Shown piece after piece: positions 10,019 to 19,047 of a DNA stretch of 64,000 bases. Positions within the stretch are counted from its first letter, which is position 1, and every line of letters begins with the position of its first letter. This DNA is from Burkholderiales bacterium (GTDB lineage Bacteria; Pseudomonadota; Gammaproteobacteria; Burkholderiales; Burkholderiaceae_D). The stretch lies in the NCBI GenBank assembly GCA_016196925.1, contig JACPWS010000029.1:1-64000 (forward strand), read 5' to 3'. Position numbers and translations under genes: made by a program. A model generated the notes under the pieces. The model searched no databases and had not been told where the DNA came from. It was given only the letters and a program-made list of their open reading frames with translations.

Positions 10019-10528
10019 TTATTGGACTACGAAAGAAGTGAAAAATACACCACTCACTTTTTGTGGTTCGCCCTTGGCGGTAAACGGCTGGCTGACCCTG
10101 TCCACAATCTCTGCGACCAATTTTTCCTTGCCTTCGGCGGAAAGAATTTCGGTCGCGTCTTTACTCGATAGCAGCAGCAACAAGCGGCTACGTACCTGCG
10201 GCATGTTGGCCTTGATTAAATCTACTTGTTCATTGTCCTGTACCTGCAAGGTCATCGTCACCTGCAGATATTTATCGCTATCTTCAGATTGCAAATTGAC
10301 GGTAAACGGCTCCAGCGGTAAAAAAACCGGGGCTGTCGCTGGCTCAGTCTTATGTTCTTTATCTTTCGATGAGGCGCCCTTTTTCGCTAAAAATATGGCG
10401 GCGCCGCCACCTATGCCGCCCAGCACTAAAACCGCTGCGGCAATGATGATAATCAGTTTCTTTTTAGATTTTCCGGCAGGTGCTGCATCTCCGGGGGCTG
10501 GGGCCGCTTTGGCCGGTGCTTTCGCCAT
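10019..10528 (-). CDS. fliL: Flagellar basal body-associated protein FliL
   Basis: Inner-membrane protein near the stator ring. The 169 residues hold a basic Ala/Pro-rich cytoplasmic N-terminus, one membrane helix (KKLIIIIAAAVLVLGGIGGG) and a periplasmic domain (PVFLPLEPFTVNLQSED, YLQVTMTLQV). I chose the ATG at 10528, which follows GAGAGGAAA, rather than the upstream ATG at 10600, which lacks a ribosome binding site. About 220 bases separate this start from the end of fliK, so fliL may head its own transcript, though I see no convincing promoter there. Confidence 0.95.
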   Translation of the reverse strand: MAKAPAKAAPAPGDAAPAGKSKKKLIIIIAAAVLVLGGIGGGAAIFLAKKGASSKDKEHKTEPATAPVFLPLEPFTVNLQSEDSDKYLQVTMTLQVQDNEQVDLIKANMPQVRSRLLLLLSSKDATEILSAEGKEKLVAEIVDRVSQPFTAKGEPQKVSGVFFTSFVVQ

Positions 10529-10745
10529 GGTTTTCCTCTCGCTTGGCATCAATTGCCGGGTTTTGAATATTATCGGTGAATGTAGGCTATTAATATCCAA
10601 GAAAAAGAGGGCGTAATTCAGCTTATCTTCTTCATTGCATCTGAAAGAATAAGCGTTTCAGCCGGCAAGCCGGCGACGCCATCACGGCAAATAGCCATTC
10701 GCTATCATTTTACCTGTTAGGGCGGCGATGTTTCCAGCAGAGTTA

Positions 10746-12113
10746 TCAGACAAAGGTATCTACCATGCCGAGTTGCGTCGAGACGCCGGCATTGACGGCG
10801 GTCGTCGGCGGCCTGCCTTCTTGTGGGCTGTCGCCGCCAACTCTGGCGTCATGCCTTTCATTTTGTCGTTGATCTGCGTAGGAACGGCCCTGGCCTGAAG
10901 TCTGGGCATGCACCGAGAAGCCGGTGAGTTGCACCCCGGCGTCGCTCATCATCTGGCGCAGCCGCGGCAAGGCGGACTCCAGCGCTTCTCTTACCTCGGG
11001 CTGGGCGGAAATAAAAGTCGCATTGGCCTGATCGTTGCTGACATTTAATACCACCTGTAATGGGCCGAGATCGGGGGGATTCAAGGTCAGCTCGGCGGAT
11101 TGCAAGGCGCCGCCGACCATCCAGACGAGCTTTTGCGCCACCGCTTTATCCCAGCCGGAACTGCCGACACGCGGCATGATATGTTCTTGCGCTATCGTAT
11201 TCGCCGTCGCCGGCGTTGTCGGATTGAGTTGCTGAGCAGGGTTGGGCGTAGCGGGTGGGACGACTGCCAGGTCACGGTCGGACTCGCTTAATTTGACGGC
11301 GGCCTGTTGCTCGCCCAGCTTTTCGGCGATGGATGCATGTATGTCGACGCGTTGAGCTTGTGCAAGGTTTGCCTGCTCTGCCAGTACGGGTGATTTTTGC
11401 TGGCGCTCGCCTGCTTTTAAGGTGGCGACGAGCTGGTCTTTCGGATTCAAGGTATTCTGATCCGCAACCGCGTCGGGCGAATTTTGATCTTGAATCGGGG
11501 GGGATAATTGCTTTGCCACCTCGTCGGCATCGGCAATTGGCTTAAGTTCGCCGTCCGATGGCAGCTGGCGATCGGCCCGGCTGGACGTCAGGTCTGGTCG
11601 CGCCGGATTGAATGCGGATATTTTTTCTCCGGCGACATCGTCAACCGTAGTCGGCGCGCTCTTAGGTACGTCCGCGGCATCGTTTAGCGGCACGGTAGAC
11701 AGGGTCATTGCGGTTTCTGCGGGCGTCGTTATGTTCGCTGCCTGGCCGGGAGTCGCTGCGCTTGTTGCGGCGGTCGCAAACTGCGCCAGATTGCTGACCA
11801 GCGCAAGCAATTGCGTTCCAGCGCTTGCGCCAGCATCAGCATTGTCTAGCGGGGCCGCAGACTCTTTAACTTCTTCTTTTTCTTCGCTTGCGACTTTCCC
11901 GCCTTCGGCTGGCTCTGAGGCGGCGCTCGAGTTCGTTTCCGCTATCCTCGCTTGCATATCGCCGCGGGCGGTTCCGGTATTTTTCTTGTTGGAAATTTCT
12001 TTATTTAAATGTTGGCTGAACGAAGTTTCAGTCGGCGCGGCGCTGGCTGCCCTGTTCGTTTTGACGCCACTGGTCTGACTACCAAGCGATGTCAGTATCG
12101 TCGAAGTTTGCAT
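10746..12113 (-). CDS. fliK: Flagellar hook-length control protein FliK
   Basis: Secreted molecular ruler that stops hook growth and switches export specificity. The 455-residue protein has a long, low-complexity Ala/Thr/Pro-rich first part and a C-terminal Flg_hook domain (about 320-420) with AELTLNPPDLGPLQVVLNVS, the family signature, followed by LRQMMSDAGVQLTGFSV. It follows fliJ in the standard order. A second FliK-like gene lies at 19034-20263. Confidence 0.94.
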   Translation of the reverse strand: MQTSTILTSLGSQTSGVKTNRAASAAPTETSFSQHLNKEISNKKNTGTARGDMQARIAETNSSAASEPAEGGKVASEEKEEVKESAAPLDNADAGASAGTQLLALVSNLAQFATAATSAATPGQAANITTPAETAMTLSTVPLNDAADVPKSAPTTVDDVAGEKISAFNPARPDLTSSRADRQLPSDGELKPIADADEVAKQLSPPIQDQNSPDAVADQNTLNPKDQLVATLKAGERQQKSPVLAEQANLAQAQRVDIHASIAEKLGEQQAAVKLSESDRDLAVVPPATPNPAQQLNPTTPATANTIAQEHIMPRVGSSGWDKAVAQKLVWMVGGALQSAELTLNPPDLGPLQVVLNVSNDQANATFISAQPEVREALESALPRLRQMMSDAGVQLTGFSVHAQTSGQGRSYADQRQNERHDARVGGDSPQEGRPPTTAVNAGVSTQLGMVDTFV

Positions 12114-12137
12114 GATGAACCTGTCTGAAGCAAGGTG

Positions 12138-12578
12138 CTAACGTTTGTAAAAAAATGCGCGGGCGGCATGTTCGTCGGTTTGTTTCTGATCGAGTTTGGC
12201 TTCTTTTCTTTGCAAGCTGTGTTGTGCCCGGTTATGTAAAGTGTCGTACGAAAGACGTTTTTTTTCGCTTTCTTGCCAAGTTGTTTTTGCCAATTTAATT
12301 TTATGTTCCGCGTCTTTTACAATTTGTCTTTGCCCTTCTATCGCGCTATCCAGTTTTCCGATGAATGATAGAAAATTAGTGTATTGCGAGGCGCTCAAGC
12401 CTTTTGCCGCACCATCTTGAAACCTGTGGGCGTAATCGTCTCTGTATTGAAGTAGCAGCGATAATTTTTTTTCGGTTTCTTCATGCGAACGAATCGCCTT
12501 GCCGAGCCGCTTGGCTGCTTCGTCGGTGTCTTTTTCTGCTATTTCTATCAGCGTGCTGATCGGGGACCTGGGTGCCAT
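12138..12578 (-). CDS. fliJ: Flagellar export protein FliJ
   Basis: Coiled-coil stalk of the FliI ATPase that links it to the export gate. The 146-residue protein is almost entirely helical and charged (KDTDEAAKRLGKAIRSHEET, DGAAKGLSASQYTNFLSFIG), with no membrane segment. Length and location between fliI and fliK are standard. Confidence 0.94.
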   Translation of the reverse strand: MAPRSPISTLIEIAEKDTDEAAKRLGKAIRSHEETEKKLSLLLQYRDDYAHRFQDGAAKGLSASQYTNFLSFIGKLDSAIEGQRQIVKDAEHKIKLAKTTWQESEKKRLSYDTLHNRAQHSLQRKEAKLDQKQTDEHAARAFFYKR

Positions 12579-12616
12579 ATAGGGTTAAGTATAGATGTTG
12601 CTGAAATTTTCTATCC

Positions 12617-14008
12617 TTAGAATAGAGCGGCAAGTTCCCTCAAGCTTTCCGGAATGGCGCATTTTTCTTGTATATCTTGCTGCAAGAAAGAAACAATGCG
12701 CGGATGCAGGCGGATAGCTTCGTCCAGCAAGGGGTCGGAGCCTGGCGAATAGGCGCCGACACTGATCAGGTCGCGACTGCGCTCATAGCGCGAGTAAAGC
12801 TGCTTTAAGCGGCGCGCCAGTTGTTGATGTTCGGGCGTGGTGATGCTGTGCATGGCGCGGCTGATCGATTGTTCGACGTCGATCGCCGGATAGTGCCCGC
12901 TTTCCGCCAGCGTGCGGTTTAAAACGATATGTCCGTCCAGAATCGCGCGGGCGGCGTCGGCGATCGGATCTTGCTGATCGTCTCCTTCCGTCAGTACGGT
13001 GTAAAAGGCGGTGATGGAGCCGCAGCCTTCTTTGCCGTTGCCGGCACGTTCCACCAAGATCGGCAATTTTGCAAAAACAGAGGGCGGATAGCCTTTGGTT
13101 GCCGGCGGTTCGCCGATCGCCAAAGCGATTTCGCGTTGCGCCATGGCGTAACGGGTGAGCGAATCCATGATCAGCAAGACGCTGCGTCCCTGGTCGCGGA
13201 AATATTCGGCGATCGTGGTGGCATAGGCGGCGCCTTGTAAGCGCATCAGAGGCGGGGCGTCGGCCGGCGCGGCCACCACCACGGATCTGGCTAAGCCTTC
13301 GGCGCCGAGTATATGTTCGATGAATTCTTTCACTTCGCGACCGCGTTCGCCGATTAAGCCCACGACGATGATGTCGGCGGTGGTATATCTCGCCATCATA
13401 CCCAGCAATACGCTTTTACCGACGCCGGAACCGGCAAATAAGCCCAGCCTTTGCCCGCGTCCGACGCTCAGCATGCTATTGATGGCGCGCACGCCGACAT
13501 CGAGGGTGTCGACGATGGGCGCGCGTTCCAGCGGGTTGTAAATGCGGGCGCCCAGCGGGGCGGATTCTGTCGTCTGCAAAGGGCCTAAAGTATCCAAAGG
13601 GCGGCCGTTGCCATCCAATACTCTGCCCAGCAATCCGTAACCGACCGGCAGGTGCCTGCTGCGGTCGCTCGGGCGCCGTTTAGGGTGCCTGGACGCTTCC
13701 GCGTGCAAAGACTCGGCAGGAAAGACCGGCGCGCCCGGGGTTACGCCATCGAGATCGCTGTGCGGCATCAGAAACAGCCGGTCGCCGTCAAAGCCGACTA
13801 CTTCGGCATCGACTTTCATCCCGCTGAGCAAATGTACCGTGCATGCACTACCGACCGGCAGTTTCAAGCCTACCGCTTCCATGACCAGCCCGGTCACCTT
13901 GGTCACGCGGCCGGACAGCAGGGCAGCCTGGATATGGGGAAGTTGTTCCCTGCAGTTGTTGAGGGTCGATTTCCAGTCGGAAGTGAGTGTGGCTTGCATG
14001 ATGCTCAA
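12617..14008 (-). CDS. fliI: Flagellum-specific ATP synthase FliI
   Basis: Cytoplasmic ATPase of the flagellar type III export system, related to the F1 beta subunit. The 463-residue protein has Walker A ([17 protein letters not shown]), Walker B ([20 protein letters not shown]), and the T3SS ATPase signature [18 protein letters not shown]. It overlaps the end of fliH by four bases. Confidence 0.98.
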   Translation of the reverse strand: MSIMQATLTSDWKSTLNNCREQLPHIQAALLSGRVTKVTGLVMEAVGLKLPVGSACTVHLLSGMKVDAEVVGFDGDRLFLMPHSDLDGVTPGAPVFPAESLHAEASRHPKRRPSDRSRHLPVGYGLLGRVLDGNGRPLDTLGPLQTTESAPLGARIYNPLERAPIVDTLDVGVRAINSMLSVGRGQRLGLFAGSGVGKSVLLGMMARYTTADIIVVGLIGERGREVKEFIEHILGAEGLARSVVVAAPADAPPLMRLQGAAYATTIAEYFRDQGRSVLLIMDSLTRYAMAQREIALAIGEPPATKGYPPSVFAKLPILVERAGNGKEGCGSITAFYTVLTEGDDQQDPIADAARAILDGHIVLNRTLAESGHYPAIDVEQSISRAMHSITTPEHQQLARRLKQLYSRYERSRDLISVGAYSPGSDPLLDEAIRLHPRIVSFLQQDIQEKCAIPESLRELAALF

Positions 14009-14685
14009 TCAGAGGAAGAGGCATTTATTTTGATGGCGTCGGTCAGGCGTTGCCAGCGGGTTGAATAGCTGGCGTCGATGATGTTCTGTACCGTTTCCAG
14101 CTTACAGCCGCCGCGCTCCATGTGGTGGTCGACGACGATGCGCCAGCCTTGCTCATTGAGGGTGTCACCGATGCGTTTTTTAATCACGTCGGCATCGTCC
14201 GGGTGCAGGAAAATTTGCGCCGGTTGCTGCGCCGAGGGCAACTGTTCAATCGCATCTTCAACGATGGGGATGATCGCTTCACTATCAAGCTCTAATTTTG
14301 TTTTCAACATCGTCTGCGACAGGTCTATCGCCAGATTGAGCAAATCCCGCCCCATCTGCTTACCGGCGGAGGCGATTTGTGCGGACAGCGCGTTCGCCAA
14401 ATCTTGCAATGCAGCGATTTCCACATGGATACTCGCTTCCATCGCGGCATAGCCGGCATCCCGTCCTTCCTTCAAGCCTAACTCGTAGGCTTCTTTATAA
14501 CCAGCCGCATAACCTTGCTGACGAGCATTTTCCCGTACAGAGTCTGTCTCGGCCTGGCTGGCTTTCGCCGCTGCGATGGACGCAAGTTGCGTTTCGCTGA
14601 CAGATGCAGGGCGGTCATCCCCGAACGACGCCATTTCCCAGCGCTGGAAGGCCGACAACTCACCTTTGCGGACGATATTAGACAT
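14005..14685 (-). CDS. fliH: Flagellar assembly protein FliH
   Basis: Regulator of the FliI ATPase that tethers it to the C-ring. The 226 residues include a charged N-terminus, a glycine-zipper-like helix region ([20 protein letters not shown]) typical of FliH, and the C-terminal domain with [20 protein letters not shown]. It overlaps fliG by eight bases and fliI by four. Confidence 0.96.
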   Translation of the reverse strand: MSNIVRKGELSAFQRWEMASFGDDRPASVSETQLASIAAAKASQAETDSVRENARQQGYAAGYKEAYELGLKEGRDAGYAAMEASIHVEIAALQDLANALSAQIASAGKQMGRDLLNLAIDLSQTMLKTKLELDSEAIIPIVEDAIEQLPSAQQPAQIFLHPDDADVIKKRIGDTLNEQGWRIVVDHHMERGGCKLETVQNIIDASYSTRWQRLTDAIKINASSSD

Positions 14686-15673
14686 AAGCGTCTTCGCCTT
14701 TTGCGCCCAGCATGATTTGTCCTTCGTCGGCCAGACGGCGGACGATCAGCAAAATTTGCTTTTGCTGCGCTTCCACTTCGGAGAGGCGAACCGGGCCTTT
14801 GGATTCCAAGTCTTCCCGCATCATATCCGCTGCACGTTGCGACATGTTTTTAAAAATCTTGTCGCGCATATCTTGATTGGCGCCTTTGAGTGCGACGATC
14901 AGGGAGTCGGATTGAACCTCTCGCAGCAGGAGTTGTATGCCTTTGTCGTCGATGTCCATGATGTTGTCGAAGACGAACATTTCATCCATGATTTTTTCTG
15001 CCATGTCGCCGTCGTATTTGCGCAGATTGTCCATCACCGATGCTTCGTTATCGCCGCTCATGAAGTTCAGAATTTCTGCCGCCGCCCTGACGCCGCCTAT
15101 GGATTTTTTCTTCAGGCTCTCATTGCCGGTCAGTAATTTGGTCAAGACATCGTTCAGCTCGCGCAAGGCGGTCGGCTGGATGCCGTCCAGCGTCGCAATA
15201 CGCAGCACGATGTCGTTGCGCAGCCGTTCGGTAAAATGGTTCAGAATCTCACACGCCTGGTCGCTTTCCAGATGAACCAGGATGGTTGCGATGATTTGCG
15301 GATGTTCGTTCTTGATTAATTCGGCCACCGAGGCTGAATCCATCCATTTCAGGCTTTCTATGCCGCTCGCATCCTTGCCGCCCAGGATGCGATTGAGCAG
15401 GGAGGCTGCCTTGTCGTCGCCCAGTGCTTTGGTCAATACATTGCGTATGTATTCATCGGAATCGAGTCCGACCGAAGAGCTGATATCTGCCACCGCCTTA
15501 AATTCTTCCAGTACCTTGGCAATATTTTCGTGCGGGATAGGGCCGATTGCCGCCATCGCTGCACCAATTTTCTGCACTTCGCGCGGACCGAGGTATTTCA
15601 TGACCTCGGCGGCGCCGTCTTCGCCCAATGCGAGCATCAGTGTGGCTGCTTTTTGAATACCGTCGTCACTCAT
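14678..15673 (-). CDS. fliG: Flagellar motor switch protein FliG
   Basis: Rotor protein that contacts the MotA stator. The 331 residues contain the N-terminal FliF-binding domain (KAATLMLALGEDGAAEVMKY), the middle domain with the EHPQ motif (ELIKNEHPQIIATILVHLE), and the C-terminal torque helix with the charged residues used by the stator. It overlaps fliF by eight bases. Confidence 0.98.
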   Translation of the reverse strand: MSDDGIQKAATLMLALGEDGAAEVMKYLGPREVQKIGAAMAAIGPIPHENIAKVLEEFKAVADISSSVGLDSDEYIRNVLTKALGDDKAASLLNRILGGKDASGIESLKWMDSASVAELIKNEHPQIIATILVHLESDQACEILNHFTERLRNDIVLRIATLDGIQPTALRELNDVLTKLLTGNESLKKKSIGGVRAAAEILNFMSGDNEASVMDNLRKYDGDMAEKIMDEMFVFDNIMDIDDKGIQLLLREVQSDSLIVALKGANQDMRDKIFKNMSQRAADMMREDLESKGPVRLSEVEAQQKQILLIVRRLADEGQIMLGAKGEDAYV

Positions 15674-17363
15674 TGTTTATCCATGTCTTGATTACGTTTG
15701 CCACTATCTTAGGGTCTTGTCTGGCAAGTTCTTTGGTCAGTTCGAGGTTCGCTTCGTAACTCGATGCCTGTCTGCTTGCCGGATGTTCCGCCTCATGCGA
15801 TAGTTTGACGATGGCACCTTCTTCAGCTTCCTGTTCCGACGCCTTCAACTCTTCTGCCGCTTTGGCGGCAGCTTCTTCCTCCGCCGCTTTGTCTTTTCCC
15901 ATGATTTTGTATAACAGGGGTTTCAGGTAGCCAAAGAACAGATAGGCCAATATACCTGCGGCGATCAGATACTTGCCGATCTCTTTCAGCGTTTGAATGT
16001 TGTCCGGTTGCTTCCAGATCGGCAATTCCACTATAGTTTCTTTTTCAGGGCTGGCAAAGGGGCTGTTGACAACATTCAGCGTATCTCCGCGCTCTTTGTT
16101 GTATCCCATCGCCTCTCTGACGAGGTCGGTAATCTGTGTTTTCTCTACATCAGTTAACGGCCTGGTGGTGACCTTGCCGGATTTGTCGGTTTCGCTCTTG
16201 TAGTTGATGACTACCGCTACCGACAGACGCTTGATTCCCCCCATCGGTTGCTGCGTGAATCTGATGGTCTTGTCGACTTCATAATTGACGGTGGCGTCTT
16301 TTTGCGTCAGGCCGGTATTGGAGGCAGCTGTCGCTTGCGTTGCAGCGGCGCCGCTGGCGACGATGGGCGCGGTGGCCGGCACCGGCGGCTGATTGCTCAA
16401 GGCGCCGGGTATACCGGATGCGCCAGCCGTTTTGTTATAGGTTTCGCTCGATTGCTGGCTGCGTATAGTCGATGCTTCTGGCGGCGAATTCGGGCGATAG
16501 CTTTCTGCCGCCTGTTCGCTACGGGAAAAATCGATGTCGGCGGTTGCTTCTGCCCTGACATTGTTGGCGCCCACGATGGGCGTTATGATGGACTCTATCC
16601 TTTTGACGATATTTTGCTGGTATTCCTGAATATATTTCAACTGAGAAGGATCGAGATTGTTGGCCCCTATTTGCTTCGTGGGGTCAGACAATAGATTGCC
16701 ATTCTGGTCCACGATAGTGACATTTTTGGCCGATAGTTCAGGCACGCTGCTGGCTACCAGATGCAGGATGGCGCTTACCTGTTGCGTATCCAGAACGCGG
16801 CTAGGATATAAATTCAAAAGGACAGATGCGGTAGGTTTTTGCTGGTCGCGTATAAATACTGAAGACTTGGGAATGGCCAGGTGGACGCGAGCCGTTTGTA
16901 CTGCGGATACAGCTTGAATCGATCTGGCCAGTTCACCTTCCAGGGCGCGCTGGAAATTGACTTGCTCCAAGAATTGAGAAATACCCAGTTTTTGATTTTC
17001 CATCAACTCAAATCCGACATTCCCCCCCTTCGGTAAGCCTTGGGACGCCAGCTTTAAGCGCGCGTCGTGTACTTGATTTGCAGGCACCAGAATGGCGTTG
17101 CCGCCTTCGGAATATTTATACGGCACGTTCATTTGCTGGAGAGACGCGACAATCGCTCCGCCATCGCGGTCATTGAAATTGGAAAACAGTACCTTATAGT
17201 CGGGTTGCTGGCTCCACATCCATACACCTACCATGATGGCGAGCGTAATCGCCGCCCCGACGGAAAGTATCAGGGTACGTAGGCCGGGCGTTTGTGGTAT
17301 GCCGAACAAGCTTGGCAACACTGGTTTCGGCTGAGCAAATGCGGTGTCTTCAGCGGTTGCCAT
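15666..17363 (-). CDS. fliF: Flagellar M-ring protein FliF
   Basis: Builds the MS-ring in the inner membrane. The 565 residues start with a cytoplasmic leader and a transmembrane helix (LRTLILSVGAAITLAIMVGV), followed by YscJ/FliF ring-building domains (DYKVLFSNFNDRDGGAIVAS, VQTARVHLAIPKSSVF), a Ser/Thr/Ala-rich linker, a second helix (YLIAAGILAYLFFGYL) and the FliG-binding C-terminus. It is the first gene of the leftward fliFGHIJK run and is divergent from fliE; the 206-bp gap must hold both promoters, but I could not recognise either. Confidence 0.98.
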   Translation of the reverse strand: MATAEDTAFAQPKPVLPSLFGIPQTPGLRTLILSVGAAITLAIMVGVWMWSQQPDYKVLFSNFNDRDGGAIVASLQQMNVPYKYSEGGNAILVPANQVHDARLKLASQGLPKGGNVGFELMENQKLGISQFLEQVNFQRALEGELARSIQAVSAVQTARVHLAIPKSSVFIRDQQKPTASVLLNLYPSRVLDTQQVSAILHLVASSVPELSAKNVTIVDQNGNLLSDPTKQIGANNLDPSQLKYIQEYQQNIVKRIESIITPIVGANNVRAEATADIDFSRSEQAAESYRPNSPPEASTIRSQQSSETYNKTAGASGIPGALSNQPPVPATAPIVASGAAATQATAASNTGLTQKDATVNYEVDKTIRFTQQPMGGIKRLSVAVVINYKSETDKSGKVTTRPLTDVEKTQITDLVREAMGYNKERGDTLNVVNSPFASPEKETIVELPIWKQPDNIQTLKEIGKYLIAAGILAYLFFGYLKPLLYKIMGKDKAAEEEAAAKAAEELKASEQEAEEGAIVKLSHEAEHPASRQASSYEANLELTKELARQDPKIVANVIKTWINNE

Positions 17364-17569
17364 AGATTACCTTTGGAATTGTCGTGTTGAAGATTTGCTG
17401 CGTTTTCATGGCTGATATTGGTTTTTTCCGTGTTAGCGATTGTGCGACGTTTTTGTGAAATCAATTGCGGGAAAACAGCTACTTTATGACTTCTACTCAT
17501 TGAAAAGCCAGATGTTGCCAATGCTATGGTATGGGGGGGGTAGAACTCTGGTTGAAACAGGAGAAAATG

Positions 17570-17917
17570 ATGAAAATGGGTGGAATAGATACGGCTCGTA
17601 TCGACGCAATGGTGGCGCAACTAAAAGCCACCGCAGCAAAAATGGAGGCCGGCGCCGGCATCGGCATCAAGGGGGCGAATCCCGCTCCGGCTAAATTGGA
17701 TTTTGCCGATGCCTTGAAAGCTTCGCTGGATCAAGTAAATGAGTCGCAGTTGAGTTCACAGCAATTAGGCCAGAAATTTGCATTGGGTGACGACAAAGTC
17801 AGCCTGTCAGATGTAATGATCTCTATGCAGAAAGCGAATATTTCCTTTCAGACTGCGGTGCAAGTCAGAAATAAGCTCGTCTCCGCTTACCACGACATTA
17901 TGAATATGCAGATATAG
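17570..17917 (+). CDS. fliE: Flagellar hook-basal body complex protein FliE
   Basis: Rod-base protein joining the MS-ring to the rod. It is 115 residues from the ATG at 17570, close to the usual 100-110. The C-terminal half carries the conserved pattern KFALGDDKVSLSDVMISMQK and QTAVQVRNKLVSAYHDIMNM. AGGAG at 559-563 gives best spacing for the ATG at 17570; ATGs at 17567 and 17576 are alternatives. It is the only flagellar gene here on the plus strand, divergent from fliF and convergent with the PilZ gene. Confidence 0.94.
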   Translation: MKMGGIDTARIDAMVAQLKATAAKMEAGAGIGIKGANPAPAKLDFADALKASLDQVNESQLSSQQLGQKFALGDDKVSLSDVMISMQKANISFQTAVQVRNKLVSAYHDIMNMQI

Positions 17918-17941
17918 CGAGGGTGTCGCCTGGAGAGGAGA

Positions 17942-18703
17942 TCAGCGTATGCCGGTCAGTTTCGCATTGCGCTCACGTTCCAGCTTCATGATGTAGCGTT
18001 GAATATTCGCCAGAACCGCATTGGACATGTGGACGAACTGGCAGCCCAGGCGACGGTTGGTCTTTCCGTTTAACAAAATTACGTCCTGAGAATTTCTTAC
18101 TTGCAACACCACATCAAGCAGCCCTATTGAGGGTAAGTCCAATTTGCAATTTTCATAGACGGTGCCTATGGTGCTATCCAAGACTTTTTTTTCGTCCAGC
18201 ATCGCAACGCCGCCGCAACTGATATCTACCAGCGATAGTTTCAGGTTTTCTATTGCGTCCGCTAAAGGTACGGGAATCAAGACGCGGATAGGGTTGGAAA
18301 CGGGCGTATTTATGCGATAGTACTCGCGCCTTTGCAGGCGTATCAGGCTGGCAGGGATGGCGAATTGCAAGGCTGGCCGGTTTTCAAAAACCGTGCGTTG
18401 TACGCCGGAAGAAGAAAACTGTATGCTGATCCTGTCCAGCAAGCCTTCAAATGAAACACGCGGCGCTTCTACTATTCTTTGATTTGCCAGTTGGCCGGGA
18501 GCGCTGTCGACAATAACGCTATTGTTGGCGTCATCGACATCGAGAACTGTCGTGATAAATATTTCCGATCCGCTGTTGATCATCATGCCGATCAACTGAT
18601 TGCTCTCTTTCAGACCGCGCAACAAGGCGATAATTTCCCGTCGGGAGTCAACTTGAAAAGGGCTTTGATTTTCAGTGCCTAATATGGGTGGGGCGGATAG
18701 CAT
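17942..18703 (-). CDS. ycgR: YcgR-type flagellar brake protein with PilZ domain
   Basis: Binds cyclic di-GMP and slows the flagellar motor. The 253-residue protein has an N-terminal YcgR domain (about 10-120) and a C-terminal PilZ domain (about 125-240) with both ligand motifs: RxxxR in RLQRREYYR and the D/NxSxxG form DISCGG. It sits inside the flagellar cluster, which fits a motor-brake role, and several GGDEF/EAL proteins in the window could supply the signal. Confidence 0.92.
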   Translation of the reverse strand: MLSAPPILGTENQSPFQVDSRREIIALLRGLKESNQLIGMMINSGSEIFITTVLDVDDANNSVIVDSAPGQLANQRIVEAPRVSFEGLLDRISIQFSSSGVQRTVFENRPALQFAIPASLIRLQRREYYRINTPVSNPIRVLIPVPLADAIENLKLSLVDISCGGVAMLDEKKVLDSTIGTVYENCKLDLPSIGLLDVVLQVRNSQDVILLNGKTNRRLGCQFVHMSNAVLANIQRYIMKLERERNAKLTGIR

Positions 18704-18735
18704 ATTTTTATAATCACAGTCAAAAATAGAGCAGG

Positions 18736-19047
18736 CTACAAAACTTGATCTTGTCCGGTTGCGCCCGAAAGCCTCTCGGACTTTTCAGTGTCAATATGGT
18801 AAAGCCAAGCGAGCAGTTCCGCAACTGCGCGATACAGTGCCGGAGGAATGTCGCGATCGAGATCGACTTTCATCAACAATGAGACCAATTCGTCAGATTG
18901 ATGCACATGTATGCCATGTTCCCGCGCACGGGCGATGATTTCTTCCGCAATCAAGCCTTTTCCTTTGGCTACCACCCGCGGCGCCGCGTCGCCGGTCTGG
19001 TAGGCGAGGGCTACGGCATTTCTGGCGGGGCGGCTAGGCTTGGGCAT
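18736..19047 (-). CDS. FlhB C-terminal-domain-like export switch protein
   Basis: The 103 residues align with the cytoplasmic domain of FlhB/EscU-type switch proteins (NAVALAYQTGDAAPRVVAKG, EIIARAREHGIHVHQ, IPPALYRAVAELLAWLY). It has no membrane part and no NPTH autocleavage motif, so it is a free-standing post-cleavage-like fragment, known in the literature as an FlhB homologue of the FlhX type. It overlaps the upstream FliK-like gene by 14 bases, which implies coupled translation and possibly a joint role in export switching. Confidence 0.85.
   Translation of the reverse strand: MPKPSRPARNAVALAYQTGDAAPRVVAKGKGLIAEEIIARAREHGIHVHQSDELVSLLMKVDLDRDIPPALYRAVAELLAWLYHIDTEKSERLSGATGQDQVL

Noticed and set aside
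17500..17540. Possible sigma-54 promoter TTGGCAACATCTGGC between fliF and fliE
   Set aside because: The GG and GC elements are one base too close for sigma-54, so I did not list it.
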